Source: Anniella stebbinsi
Lineage: Eukaryota > Chordata > Lepidosauria > Squamata > Anniellidae
Direction: 5' to 3'
Length of the DNA stretch: 64,000 nucleotides
NCBI GenBank assembly: GCA_029215795.1
Contig: JARDYH010000003.1
Location: forward strand, 95,822,609 to 95,886,608
The position numbers were made by a program, and so were the translations under genes. Shown piece by piece: positions 47,465-58,254 of this stretch (positions are counted from its first letter, which is position 1; each line of letters begins with the position of its first letter). The notes beneath the pieces were generated by a model that was not told where the DNA came from, searched no databases, and worked only from the letters and a program-made list of their open reading frames with translations.

Positions 47465-47580
47465 TTTTCATGCAAACCTTTTTTGTGGGGGGGGGGAATC
47501 TCAAAGTTTGGAATGAACCAAAATTCTGATTGGAAAATACTAAAAGAAACTGAAATTGACAGCTTTGTGCATCCTTGGTA
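47100..47580. mobile_element. worn hAT-like MITE with internal (TA)n
   Basis: AGAGATGGGAGAGAAATTC at the left and TTTGTGCATCCTTGG at the right could be decayed TAGGGATG-type termini. The interior has TGTGCAAT/TGCATACAAAAG words, as in the MITE at 33144. A (TA)n run sits at about 47430-47461 and a G run at about 47486-47496. Confidence 0.35.
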
Positions 47581-47599
47581 TGACATCCTTGTTTCCAAA

Positions 47600-48735
47600 T
47601 TCTCCGTATATTTTGGAAATGATATTTGGCTTTCCGCACATGTGGGTTTTAGTTGCTTCAAACCACATCTTTATACAAGTGCTCACATGGCACCTTTTGG
47701 TTTCTCAAAAGCTCTGGCTTGCAAACTGTAGGAAGTGTAAAGGCTCTGCCTTTGAAAACCAGTTGCTGACCACAATTGCATAGAAATGCCACGATGTCTT
47801 GGATCCTGTAGCGTAAACTAAAAGAGAAACAGCAGCAGGAATGCCTTTTTTTAATTAGATGGGCACCCTGTGCCAGACATAATGACTCGCTGATTGGGAG
47901 CCCTGTAGGCGCTAACATAATATAAATAACAACTATGAAACTCTGCCAAACATATGGCTCCGCTCGATGTTAGCATCAGGAGAACAGTCCTGGGCAGTTT
48001 TTGCGTGTTCCATTTATGAGAGAGGCATCAAGTCTTTTCTCTTTAGTTTTATTCTAAATTTAGTCCAGATAGCTGTACTTCAGAGAATATTCAAGTGCAA
48101 AAGGGTTGTTTCTCCCATGACCCCCCCTCCACCTGTATTTTTGTGGGCCTATGACAATAGGGACAATATTTTACTCTGCAACTGATGAATACCAAGGATA
48201 ACCGGGCCTAAGCAGCATGGAATTCAGTCGTGCAAGTAAAAGCTGCTTTAGTGCAGTAGATCCACATCCTGTCAGCTAAGTTAGGAGGATTTATGCAGCA
48301 AGAGAGTGTGGCCATTGTCCACTGTCCCCACAGCTCATTGCTGAAATTGTGCCATTCCTCCCTCTCAGATTTTGGATGTGAGAACAGATTTTTCCAAGTT
48401 ACCTCAAGGATGCATCTGACAGGATAAGGACATTGCAATGGGCTGAAGATGGAGAGGACCATGTTTACACACTTACCCACAGAGCGCTCAAGAAATGAAG
48501 TCCCATCCTGAAGCTTTCCGACAATGTAAATGTGTGTGTGTCCATATATATAGCCCCCCCAAAAAAAATAGTGAGAACTTGAGATTATTTGCATTTTCCC
48601 CCCATAGAACAGTGGTTTTCAAATTCAAGCTTTCCCTTCCATGTCAGTTTATCTGCCATGGTAACTCAACACACTGTAACACATTAGAGGGAACTTTCTG
48701 TGGAGCACCCACAGTTCATGCACCAGAGGTCCTGA
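47600..48735. other. intron sequence, nothing recognised
   Basis: No exon, RNA gene or terminal repeat recognised. Confidence 0.45.
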
Positions 48736-48739
48736 TGTG

Positions 48740-48848
48740 CCTCACCGACAATCTCTGCAGTGTTGAGGAGCTCCCCAACAAGGTCCTTTGGTACCATCTC
48801 AGGGTACGCATAGCTGTCTCTTCCAAAGACAGGGAAGCCTCCCTCCTA

Positions 48849-48884
<36 letters not shown>

Positions 48885-48990
48885 GATGGATGAGAATTTT
48901 CTTTCAGTTTGGTTTTGATAAGGACTTACCCACATTTGCAAAGTTCTCCACATTCACGACAAAAAGAACTTGAGGTGTTTTTGTTGTTGT
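48740..48990. repeat. unnamed interspersed repeat, copy 1, with (CA)n
   Basis: Shares TCTCTGCAG..GTTGAGGAGCTC, AACAAGGTCC, TCTCAGGG and TCTCTTCCAAAGACAGG, in order, with 52460-52680. A (CA)n run (48850-48882) sits where copy 2 has a short CACACACATGGACACAC. Then comes GATGGATGAGAATTTTC..TTTTGATAAGGACTTAC, also shared. Confidence 0.6.
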
Positions 48991-49210
48991 TGTTGTTTGT
49001 TTTGTTTTTTAAAAATCTGGATGTGGGAACCGAAACTTGACAGTTTGGGCCATTCAGGCCCAGGGCTTTGAGTCCCTGTGCATTCAGCCGTGTTAATGCT
49101 GAATTAGGGTTGCCACCTCTTTTTTTCTGACAGGCTCCTCATCTTTAACGGCTGTATGGCAGGTTGGTACATCATGGTCCTCTCCATGCGAGGAGTGAAT
49201 GTTCTTATTG

Positions 49211-49366
49211 CATTTGGCTGGTGCAGATGGGTGAGAATTTCATTTTGCTTTTGATACGAATTTACCAAAAGTTGTAAAGTTCTTTATATTCAGGAAAGAA
49301 AGAACTTGAGATTTTAAAAATCTGAATGCAGTCGAAAGCAAAACGGACAAATTTGCCCATCCTTAA
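49211..49366. mobile_element. short palindromic MITE, GATGGG ends
   Basis: AGATGGGTGAGAATTTC on the left and AAATTTGCCCATCCT on the right are inverted termini. The middle contains AGGAAAGAAAGAACTTGAG. Related sequence lies at 48885-48990, 52597-52715 and 60353-60510, so it is a local family. Confidence 0.45.
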
Positions 49367-49369
49367 CAC

Positions 49370-50515
49370 ACCACACACACAACTGCACGCACACACACAA
49401 ATTTTTGCATATTTTTAAAATATAACTGCAAACAAGTCTTAACATCAGAAGGGCATGTTTCAGTGCAAAAATCTAAACCATCAAAATGCAGCGCCAGAGG
49501 CAGACACATCTCTGTTGCCCCACTCCCCTTTTCACAGAGCTGAGTGAAAAGATAAAATGTCACCGGATTTTTTTGCCTTAACTTGGAGTGTTCTGTGTTT
49601 CTTTAAGGTTTAATAAAGCTTTATGAAATTGTTTTAGCATCCTTTCTATGGATTTTAGAAGAGTAGAAGAGTAGCCATGCCAAGTTCCCCAGAGATATTG
49701 TTCTTGATCATCTTTCTGGTTGCATAAGCAGCTGAGTATTATAAAAGCTGAGTGAGTATTCAGTAGGGGGAAAAGAGAATGAAAATGCCCTCTTCAATTT
49801 CAGAGCCTTTGGGACAGGAAAGATGGCTCTGATCTTCTTATGAAGTTGTACAGCATTTTCTAACCATCTTTATCAGCTACTTCCTTAGATGGCTTTTTAC
49901 AGAATGGCCAAATGCTGGCCATGTTTAAATGTATCGATATGGAGTTAAGTCCAACATTAGTCCAATAGAGTAACCCATTCAAATTAATGAGACTTTAGTT
50001 AATCATGATTAACTTCATTTCAATGGATCTACATAGAACTTACTTTGGAGAGAAACCCAGGGGATCCAAAAATGGATTATGTTTTCCGGAGTGTATTTTC
50101 CAAAAGTAGTGGATGTTCAAATGTGGGAGTGAGAAGGTGGATGAAGCTTTTATTTCAGTCAATTCCATAAATGATCTTCCTTAACTTTTGTTTGAATCCT
50201 ACTTTCCACTCCTTCTGCACAACTACACAATTAACCATATGTCCACCTATTCCTTGACTTAATACCAACCCACTAAAGGCTGGTTTACATGTTACAGTCA
50301 CTGCACTGAATCCGTTGTCACACGGTGAATACATTAATTGTGTGAAGTTTTATCGCAACGCGAAAACTGGCTATGCTGCAATGAAGTTTGCATGATCTTT
50401 TGGGTGACTTACTACACTTTGCACATGAGTAACACATCACTTCCTATGGTTAAAAAAATAAGGTAGATGGCCCTAAGTGGCAGCTTTCATGTATAAAACA
50501 GCTGTATCAGAAGGT
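49370..50515. other. intron; worn MITE piece at 49940-50060
   Basis: GGAGTTAAGTCC..GAACTTACTTTGGAG is reminiscent of the TGCAATCCTA-class MITE. Nothing else recognised. Confidence 0.4.
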
Positions 50516-50600
50516 ATTGTTTATTTATTTATTTAAAACATTTCTTGGCCACCTTTCAGGACAGAAGTCCTCACAAGGTGGCTTACAACAATAAAATACA
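50516..50600 (-). mobile_element. L2-like LINE 3' tail remnant
   Basis: TTTATTTATTTATTTAAAAC followed by CTTGGCCACCTTTCAGG and GGTGGCTTACAACAATAAAA is a reversed L2-class tail. Confidence 0.45.
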
Positions 50601-50968
50601 TATTGTTGCTGGAGAGCACTCTTCTGCCATCATTTTGTGTGTCTCCTGATGAGTACCTTGGTTCAAAGGGTACCATTTTGCTTGCAAAGGAAGGCTGCAG
50701 AGCCCTTGCAAATGAGGGCAAGATATATTTGAAAGTTCTCTCTAACACCCTATATTGAAATGGTGATGGGAGTATCCACACCTTCTATATACTGGCATGG
50801 GGCCTCCTTTGGACATTCTGCTTCCAACATATGGAGGGCAGTGGAGCCAAGAGATGGAGACACAGTGGAGGGGGTGAAGCCAGCAAGCGCAGTTCCACTG
50901 TTCCCCTCATGCAATTCTTATTGTGTGGGTGGCATAGGGCTAAGATAATCTACAGACTGGCTCTGGAG

Positions 50969-51672
50969 TAGGGCTGTGCACGGACCCCTCAATCTGATCC
51001 GGATCCCGATCTGTCAGATCTGGATCGGGCCCGATCTGATCCATATCGGATCGGGCCTTGAAGTCTCTCCAGAGTAGGGCTGTGACCAGATCCAGATCCC
51101 GAATCCGAATCAGATCAGGGTGATCCAGACCTCTGGATCCCAGATCTGAATTGGATTGGATCCGGATCGGGCTGGATCAGATCCACAATCCAGATGCAAT
51201 CCAGGTCCATCCACAGCACTCCTCCCCTGCTCTCTCTCTCCCTCCCTCCCCCCACTCTCCCTGCTTACCTGCTTACCTGCTGCCTCCTGCGCATCGTCCT
51301 GCCATCGTCCAGCCATTGTCTTCCCTCCTTGCTGTGGGCCACTGCATTTACCAGTCGCAGTGGGTGATGTCATCATCCGGCACAAGCGGGAAAGTGGTTG
51401 GCCGACATCAACGAGGGAAGAAGATGGCAGGATGATGGCAGGATGATGGCAGATGATGGCAGGACAATGCAGCAGGTAAGCAGGGAGAGTGGGGGAAGGA
51501 GGGAGAGAGCGGGGAGAGCGGGAAGGAGTGCTGTAACTGGATCTGGATTGGATCCGGATTGTGGATCCGATCCAGCCCGATCTGGACCCAATCCAATTCA
51601 GATCTGGGATCCAGAGGTCTGAATCACCCCGATCCGATTCAGATTCAGGATCTGGATCTGGTCACAGCCCTA
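50969..51672. mobile_element. GATCC-rich hAT element 5, 704 bp, with rearranged left end
   Basis: Ends TAGGGCTGTGCACGGACC and GGTCACAGCCCTA, with a perfect 8-bp duplication CTCTGGAG (50961-50968 and 51673-51680). At 51057-51074 sits an exact 18-bp inverted copy of the right duplication plus host flank (51673-51690), followed from 51075 by an inverted copy of the element's own right end. The interior has GGCAGGATGAT repeats and the core GTGATGTCATCATCC (about 51364-51378). GATCC-like repeats have drifted to GATCTG forms. There is no coding capacity. Confidence 0.85.
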
Positions 51673-51699
51673 CTCTGGAGAGACTTCAAGTGACCTTTA

Positions 51700-52250
51700 C
51701 AAAAAACACTTTAAACTCCACCTAAATAAGACAGGACTCTTTCTTTTGTTCACCTGGAAATCTCTATTCCACTCTTTTGTGGGTTTTTTAAAAAATCACC
51801 ATCCAAATCACTATTTGTGAGACTTTGTAATCAAAGGCTATAACTGTCTTAGAGTGCCTGTGCGTAATGACTTTCCTTCCCTCAGTCCCAACCATCCTGG
51901 TGTGTCCTTCATAAATTTTGCACAGACCATCTGCCTAACTAAGTTTTGGAGCTCCCCGCTGGGTGTCCGTTCTTGCACCTTTGAGTTCCTGAACCCCACA
52001 TGATTCCAAAAGCAGTCTTCCTTGGGATAGACACAGCCTGACTGACACCCAGTGTTGGTTGTTCCTTTTCTCTACTCTCCCTTCTGGTGGACTCTGCCCT
52101 GTAAAGCCTCCCACTTCTTGTGTTATTATTCTCACTTTTTGTATTGCCATCTTTCAATACCCACTGCAGTTCCCCCTTCCTTTCCCTCTTGAAGCCAAGG
52201 CAGTTACAGCACAGCCTTCTGAGCAATGTCACATCTCCTGCCCCCCCCTC
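51700..52250. other. intron sequence, nothing recognised
   Basis: No exon or terminal repeat recognised. Confidence 0.45.
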
Positions 52251-52255
52251 CTTTC

Positions 52256-52745
52256 TCTGGGACAGCCTTCCATAGTTAGCCATTAGATTCCCATTTTATT
52301 TCCTTTTGAATGAAATTCCATTTCAGGGAAGGCTCTGGGCCTGGGTGCTTCCAGATATCATGCATTTGCCCTTCTTCTGGGACAGCTTTCCATAGATAGC
52401 CATTAAATATGCCACTTTCCTTTTTACTATTTACCTTTTCAGTTAGATGGCCAGATGGCTTTCACCAATGTTCTCTGCAGGGTTGAGGAGCTCTTCAACA
52501 AGGTCCCTTGGGACTATCTCAGGGAACTCACAGCTCTCTCTTCCAAAGACAGGAAAGCTCCCTGCCCCCTGCCCACACACATGGACACACTTGGGATCGA
52601 TGAAAAACTCATTTCAGTTCAGTTTTGATAAGGACTTACAAAAATTGGCAAAGTTCTGCATATTCAGGACTTTGTGATTTAACAAAACTGAATGTGGGAG
52701 AAACCTACATTTGCCCATTCAGGTCTAGGTATTGGGTGCTTTCAG
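52256..52745. repeat. unnamed interspersed repeat, copy 2, with partial tandem duplication
   Basis: TCTGGGACAGCCTTCCATAG followed by TTAGCCATTA recurs 120 bases later with two changes (about 52256 and 52376). From 52460 on it matches copy 1 at 48740-48990 (TTGAGGAGCTCTTCAACAAG, TCTTCCAAAGACAGG, TTTTGATAAGGACTTAC). Confidence 0.55.
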
Positions 52746-55079
52746 AGCATGCAATTACCCTGCCTCATTCACAGAGGGTCCAGGTGACAACATTTTTTTT
52801 TCCATTTGAAACCCTCTTGTGTTTTCTCATCACTTCAGTCCTTGTTTTCTCCACAAAATATCTGTCAAGGAGGAAAAAACGGAATAGCTGCACTGTGTCT
52901 TTTGATTGGTTAGGAGCCATGTGTCTGGAAGCATCCTTTTCCTCAAGTACCTTAAAAGGGCACTCCACTATCTTGACTAAATGATCTGAGGTTCTGTGCA
53001 CTATGTGTATTTAGTAAACATGGGTTCTAGGCTAGCTGTACCAGAGAGACAGTAGCATGTCCTTTGGCAGAATAAAGTTGAGGAAAAGTTTTTCCTGGCA
53101 TATTTGAGCTATACTCATCCCAGTAATTCTTGTTCCCGAAGAGATGATTCCCTGAACATGGAGAAGTAGATTGCAGGCATGTATAGAGGCACATGTCCCT
53201 AGCAAGTGTGATAACACTATTGAGTAAAACAATCCGGATTTTATTTCAATGTATACATCTACATCCGGATTGCATCTGTGTATCCTTGCTGGTTTGGCTA
53301 GTCTTTAAGACAACTTATACTTAGCCTCTGCAGCGCGATTGTTATTTTCCTATATTGCCTGTACTGGAAAATCTATAACTTAGATCCTAAATTGGTGTTC
53401 TGTTTATGGAAGGAGAAATGGAGATGTCTGTCAACACCCACCACTAAATTGTAGCCTCCAATACCCTATACTGCACCATTCCCAAGAGTCCCCAACATCC
53501 ACAAGCAGATTTTCAGGTTGCACAAAGGGCTACAGGAGGAAGGGAAGTTAGGATTCAAGCCTGTATCTGGTAATTACATGGTACAGTTGATTTATAGTGG
53601 TAAGTTCTCACACATTCAGGCCTCCAGAAACATATAGCAAAACCAAGATCTGCTCATCCCATGTGATGATTAGTGGATATAGGCATTGCATGTTGTGTGG
53701 GATACATCAATAGGGAGATACCAAACTTGCTATAGGGTAACATAAATCAACTGTAAAAACCGCTTGACTCGGTATGTCTGTAGTCTGTCTGTATCCATAA
53801 ATTCAAACTTTTCAAACTTAAGACCCACCTTTAACCCCACATGGGATTCATATCTAACTTTTTAACATAGACATCTTTTTCTTTTTCTGTGGCTTGGCTT
53901 CCCCTTACCATCATGTCTGTCTTCTTCCCGCTTCCACTTACTTACACATATACACACATATGCAACATATAACAACAAAACAGTGTGGTGCTACTGCCAC
54001 TGTGATCCACCGTAACATGGATATGATTTGTGTGTTGGTCAACGTGACTAGTGCCGTGCTGAATTTTTGCACTTGAAAATATTCAAAATGAAAAGTGGGC
54101 TTTTGAGGAGTCTACCTATGAAGTCTTTTTCCCCCCTTTGGCACAAGTTCCTCTTCATTGTATGATCCCAAACAATGAGGAATCCTATAATGAATGGGAT
54201 GATATCACAAAGCTATATAACCACTTAGATTTGATAGCCTGACGCCATCATTGAAGGGAAACAAAGCCCTCATGTTCCCTTTACTCTGAATGGAGATGGC
54301 AAAGAAAGAGCGCATCCTCACGGTGGCAGCTCCTGATTTGATGTTTCCTGTCTTCCTGTACTGTGCTGATCGTTACATTGCTTACTAGTGCTGCATGGAA
54401 ATAATTTCACCCTGACCTAGCTCTAGTTGTCTAGTTGTTTGTAGTTATGGATTATTAGTTGTTTGTAGAGTTTTGGAAGGGGATGCTTAGTCAGCTGCAG
54501 ATCCAAATGTATATCTCACTGAAAATAATGCTGTGTGGTGGGATGATAACTCCATTGCATCTGAACATGGATCTGGTCCATCTGGATTTGAAATCCAGCT
54601 GTGCATCTTGATCCACATTCTCTATAACTAGTCAGTCATCACCAATGGGCCAGGTACCTCAGCAATGAGCACACCTTCCCTCTTCCCCCTGACACCCACC
54701 CCCTGATATATATTTTCACACCCTTTCACAAGGGAGTGTAAACATCTGAGGGGAAGGCAGCATTTTTTTTTCTGGGACTGAAAGGATCTTTGGAAATTTC
54801 CTCTCTCTTTTGGAAACATGCTAAAGAACCTGTTGTGAGGCTAGAAGCCCAATCATCTAATGTATGACTGCCCTGTGATGTCATCACAGCCTTCAGTATA
54901 TTTTCAGGTGGAATAGCACTTCATTCTTTCCCACAATATATAGAGCACAAAGGGATAGCAGCCTCTCACCCTTGTCTTCAGGAGGTTTGCTAAGTAAGGA
55001 ATATAGTATAATGTTTCCTGTGAACAAAATGTTGACGGCACCTAATATATTGTCCCTGTATCTTGAATGTCTGCGTTTA
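52746..55079. other. intron sequence, nothing recognised
   Basis: AT-rich. No exon, RNA gene or transposon terminus recognised. Confidence 0.45.
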
Positions 55080-55560
55080 CACCCTCCCCCTTCCTCGCTT
55101 CTCCTGTGACAATTAGGTTAATTAGCATTGGCCCTGTCAATATGAATTTCCTCTTTTCGGGCCACCATATTCAGAGTCTGGTGGGCATTTAGAGATTCAC
55201 TGTTGACTGCATAATTTGAGTTCATGTGTGTGGTGGAAATGAGCGAGGAGAATTGCACAGAAAAGTGGATGCCACAACAATGGATGTCACCGCGGCATGG
55301 TCGGCTCGGCTGACATAGCTCTCAATAGCTCTCCCTCTGTGAAAATCGGGACTGTTTGCAAATTAATTAGTTTCTGGCAACAGCTTGATTGTTGACCCAG
55401 AGTTTGTAGAGTGGAAGAACAATCGGATTAGTGTGTTCTATACAAAGGCCCAGTGCGACGCTGGAGTGTGGTTTGCCAAACAGTGCAGGGCATGAATGGA
55501 GTGAAGCAAATTCTTCTTTGGAGACACCATGGCAAAGGTTAAGTGTGATGTGACTGGGGC
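55080..55560. other. candidate conserved non-coding element
   Basis: No transposon or low-complexity signature seen, with clustered homeodomain-type words (CAATTAGGTTAATTAGCA, CAAATTAATTAGTTT) and mixed composition with CpGs (CACCGCGGCATGGTCGGCTC). This is the look of a developmental enhancer. Conservation is not demonstrated, so this is only a pointer. Confidence 0.25.
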
Positions 55561-56859
55561 ACATGGGCCATAAAGGTGGGGTGGGGAGGAGATGGATTAG
55601 AAATGTTCATCCGCATGAAGCCGGGTAATATTAGAGTGTTAGCCACACAATAGGTGGAGGCATATGAGGCTCTTTCAGAGGGTAAAATGCATTCTTATTA
55701 AGCAGTAAAAATGCTCAGGGGTGGGAGTATTGCAGAGAGCAAATTGAAATGTACACATTCCATCAAAAGGTAAGGATCTTAAAATTAGTCTAACAGTCCA
55801 ATCCTTTTCATGTTCATTCCAAAGTAAGTCCCTCTAAGAATTCAGTGGGATTTCCTTCCAAAAAAAGGGCTGTACAATTGCAAACACAGCCTGCCTCAAG
55901 CCTAAGAACAAGATCAAAATAATTTGATTTAAAAACAAAACAAAACATATTCCTCGATTGTTGAAAAATGAAAGTGTTTGCATTCTAATGCAAATGTTAA
56001 AATAATTCAGCAGGTAATTAATTCTGTGATTACAGCCACGGTTACACCTATGCTGGGTTGATATTATTTTTAGGGGTGGCTATTTATGTGTAACTTAATA
56101 TTTCCATGGGCATTAATCTTATTGGAAATTGTATGTTTTCATTATGTATAGACTTTCAGATGGCTTCTCATTGTTTAGTAAACTTGTATGTGGGTATTTC
56201 TGTTCTGTCTGTACATGATGAGCTTTTTCATAGCTCCCATTCATTCAACTCGGATTGTGTAGCACAACGTCCTGTTGGATTTTGCCCTATAGCTCCTATT
56301 TGTTGTTGGAAGAAGAAGCTGACAGAGCTCATTTGTCAATAAATTCAATTTCTACAATCATGTTCGGTTGATTCATGCAGCAAAAAGGAGGTCACCACCT
56401 GGCAACAATACCCAGGAAACAGGAGATAAAACTCCAAGATGGCAAAGAATGCATCATGTTTAATTAAAAACAAAAGCCAAAAAAAAAAAAACTTTTTTCA
56501 TAAGCTTTGCACCTCTGGGTTTTTATGACCTTTAAATATATACATGGATTCATTCCCACACCTTATTAAAATACCATGCTTCAAAATAAATACAGTATGA
56601 ATGCATGTGATTCAATAGTTAGTGGTAGGTGAGCTTTTTTCCCTTAAGTAGACATTTTTAGCTTTGCCAACAATTTTAAAGAGATTCTCTGGTAGACAGA
56701 ATATACAGAAACCAGCCCCTCTTTCTCCCTCTATGAGACATGTTGTTAGTCTTACTAAAACCCTTTGGACTTCCTTCAAAATTCCCCAAGCCACTATCAT
56801 CCACAACTGCTCACCAGCCTGCATAAGCCTCTTCCAAGGCCCAGCTTGGTCCAAGGAGC
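55561..56859. other. intron sequence, worn MITE piece at 55798-55885
   Basis: CAATCCTTTTCATG..AAAGTAAGTCCCTC with TTCAGTGGGATTTCC resembles the TGCAATCCTA-class MITE. Otherwise unrecognised. Confidence 0.35.
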
Positions 56860-57180
56860 GCTAGCAGCTGCCAACGCAGCTGCCAAAATCACGCAGTTCC
56901 AAATTTGCGCCTTTACCCTTACATCCATGGGGTCTTTAAGGCCACCATTGGCCTCGGGGGGATGCCCAATGTGCATATCCCTCATTGCATCAATGGCAGC
57001 CACCATTGACACAGGAAGGGGGAAGTGCACAATTTTGGGGTGCAGGCCAGCAGCTGCTGAGTGTTTGCTGGGGCCCCACAAGTGCTCGTGGGTGTCCATG
57101 CTCACAAGAGGAGCACCCAACTGTGTCCAGGGAGGCAGATAAGGGGAGGGGTCCGCCAGGTTACCGGACCCAGTCAGGTT
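56860..57180. repeat. GC-rich interspersed repeat related to 22680-22960
   Basis: Shares CAATGGCAGCCACCATTGAC-type and GTGCACAATTTTG-type words and the end GACCCAGTCAGG with the palindromic repeat at 22440-22975. The ORFs on both strands here arise from the repeat. Confidence 0.4.
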
Positions 57181-57451
57181 CTCATGACAACTATCACGCC
57201 AGGATAAATAATGAAACTCATGTTGAATTTCATTTTATGTGAAATTTCAATGGCATCTCTAATGTTTAATACTTCCTGTTTTTTATTCCACATTATCCAA
57301 AACACCGCAACAAATGTCATTGTGTGTCCTACGAGGTATAAATGTGCTAGAGGAACATACTGTTAACATGTTGGAATCATAATGATTTGATACAAGGTGT
57401 AGAACTGCCCAAGGACCTCTGGAATATGGCGTTTTCAGGGTGCTTCCCTGG

Positions 57452-57771
57452 TAGGCTGACCAGATAAAATCCAGGTCAGGGCTCATGTAACTTTAACAGT
57501 TGTCGAGAAAAGGGAATTTCAGCCAGTGTCATTTGTATGCAATTAGTTCCTGGTGAAATTCCCTCTGCATCACAATTGTTAAAGTTGCAGGGGCCTTGCC
57601 TTCTTTTGTATCTGGTCACTCTAGTATAGTGCCTGCAACTTTAACTGTTGTGTTGAAGAGGGAATTTCACCAGGAATTAATTGCATACAAATGACACTGG
57701 CTGAAATTCCCTTTTCTCTACAACTGTTAAAGTTACATGAGTCCTGACCTGGATTTTATCTGGTCAGCCTA
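57452..57771. mobile_element. palindromic hAT MITE, family P copy 4 (320 bp)
   Basis: Ends TAGGCTGACCAGATAAAATC and GATTTTATCTGGTCAGCCTA, with a perfect 8-bp duplication TTCCCTGG (57444-57451 and 57772-57779). Arms match those of copies 1 and 2. The asymmetric centre is present in the opposite orientation (CTTCTTTTGTATCTGGTCAC). The end-type is that of copy 3. Confidence 0.9.
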
Positions 57772-57779
57772 TTCCCTGG

Positions 57780-58250
57780 GAAACCACAAATCATGCACAA
57801 AGTGGGAAATTCTGGGGGTGCTGGGGGGACACCCAAAGGGGGCCCCTACAGGGGCACCCCTTTCCTCCCCCACCCCCACCTTCCTACCTCCAAGTAGGCC
57901 TCTTCCCCCAGATCGGGGGAAAGGATTTCTCCTGAGGCTTGATGTTGACCCTGGGTCTGCAACTCAGTGGCTTTGTAAAGGCCCTGATTAGAGCACAGGA
58001 TGGGAAAGTTTGTCATTCCTGTCCCCCCTCCCCACTCCTCCAATCGGGGCCTTTTCTATAATATCCGAGAATGACACCCTTTCGCCTTTAAGAGCACATT
58101 TCCCCCTCCTCTGCTCCAATTGGGACCTTAAAGGGGAAAGGGTGTCATTCTCGGACATTATAGAAAATCATAGAAAATCCCCCCTGACACCCAGAATAGA
58201 ACAAAACCCCGGACAAATCCAGACCAATCCTGACAGTTGGTGACCCTACC
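57780..58250. mobile_element. hairpin-containing repeat, probable MITE
   Basis: TTTTCTATAATATCCGAGAA..CACCCTTTC (58053-58082) and GAAAGGGTGTCATTCTCGGA..TTATAGAAAA (about 58136-58167) form a long hairpin. The right boundary GTTGGTGACCCTA looks like a hAT terminus (inverted: TAGGGTCACCAAC). The left terminus was not found; it may be interrupted by family P copy 4. Confidence 0.4.
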
Positions 58251-58254
58251 TATG

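Noticed and set aside
56797..57142. Overlapping 107- and 125-residue ORFs
   Set aside because: Both strands are open in a GC-rich interspersed repeat that is related to 22680-22960. No domain or splice context.
57452..57771. Centre of family P copy 4 inverted relative to copies 1 and 2, suggesting a loop-inversion system
   Set aside because: The arms are perfect inverted repeats, so insertion of the whole element in the opposite orientation gives exactly the same appearance. No flipping needs to be invoked.
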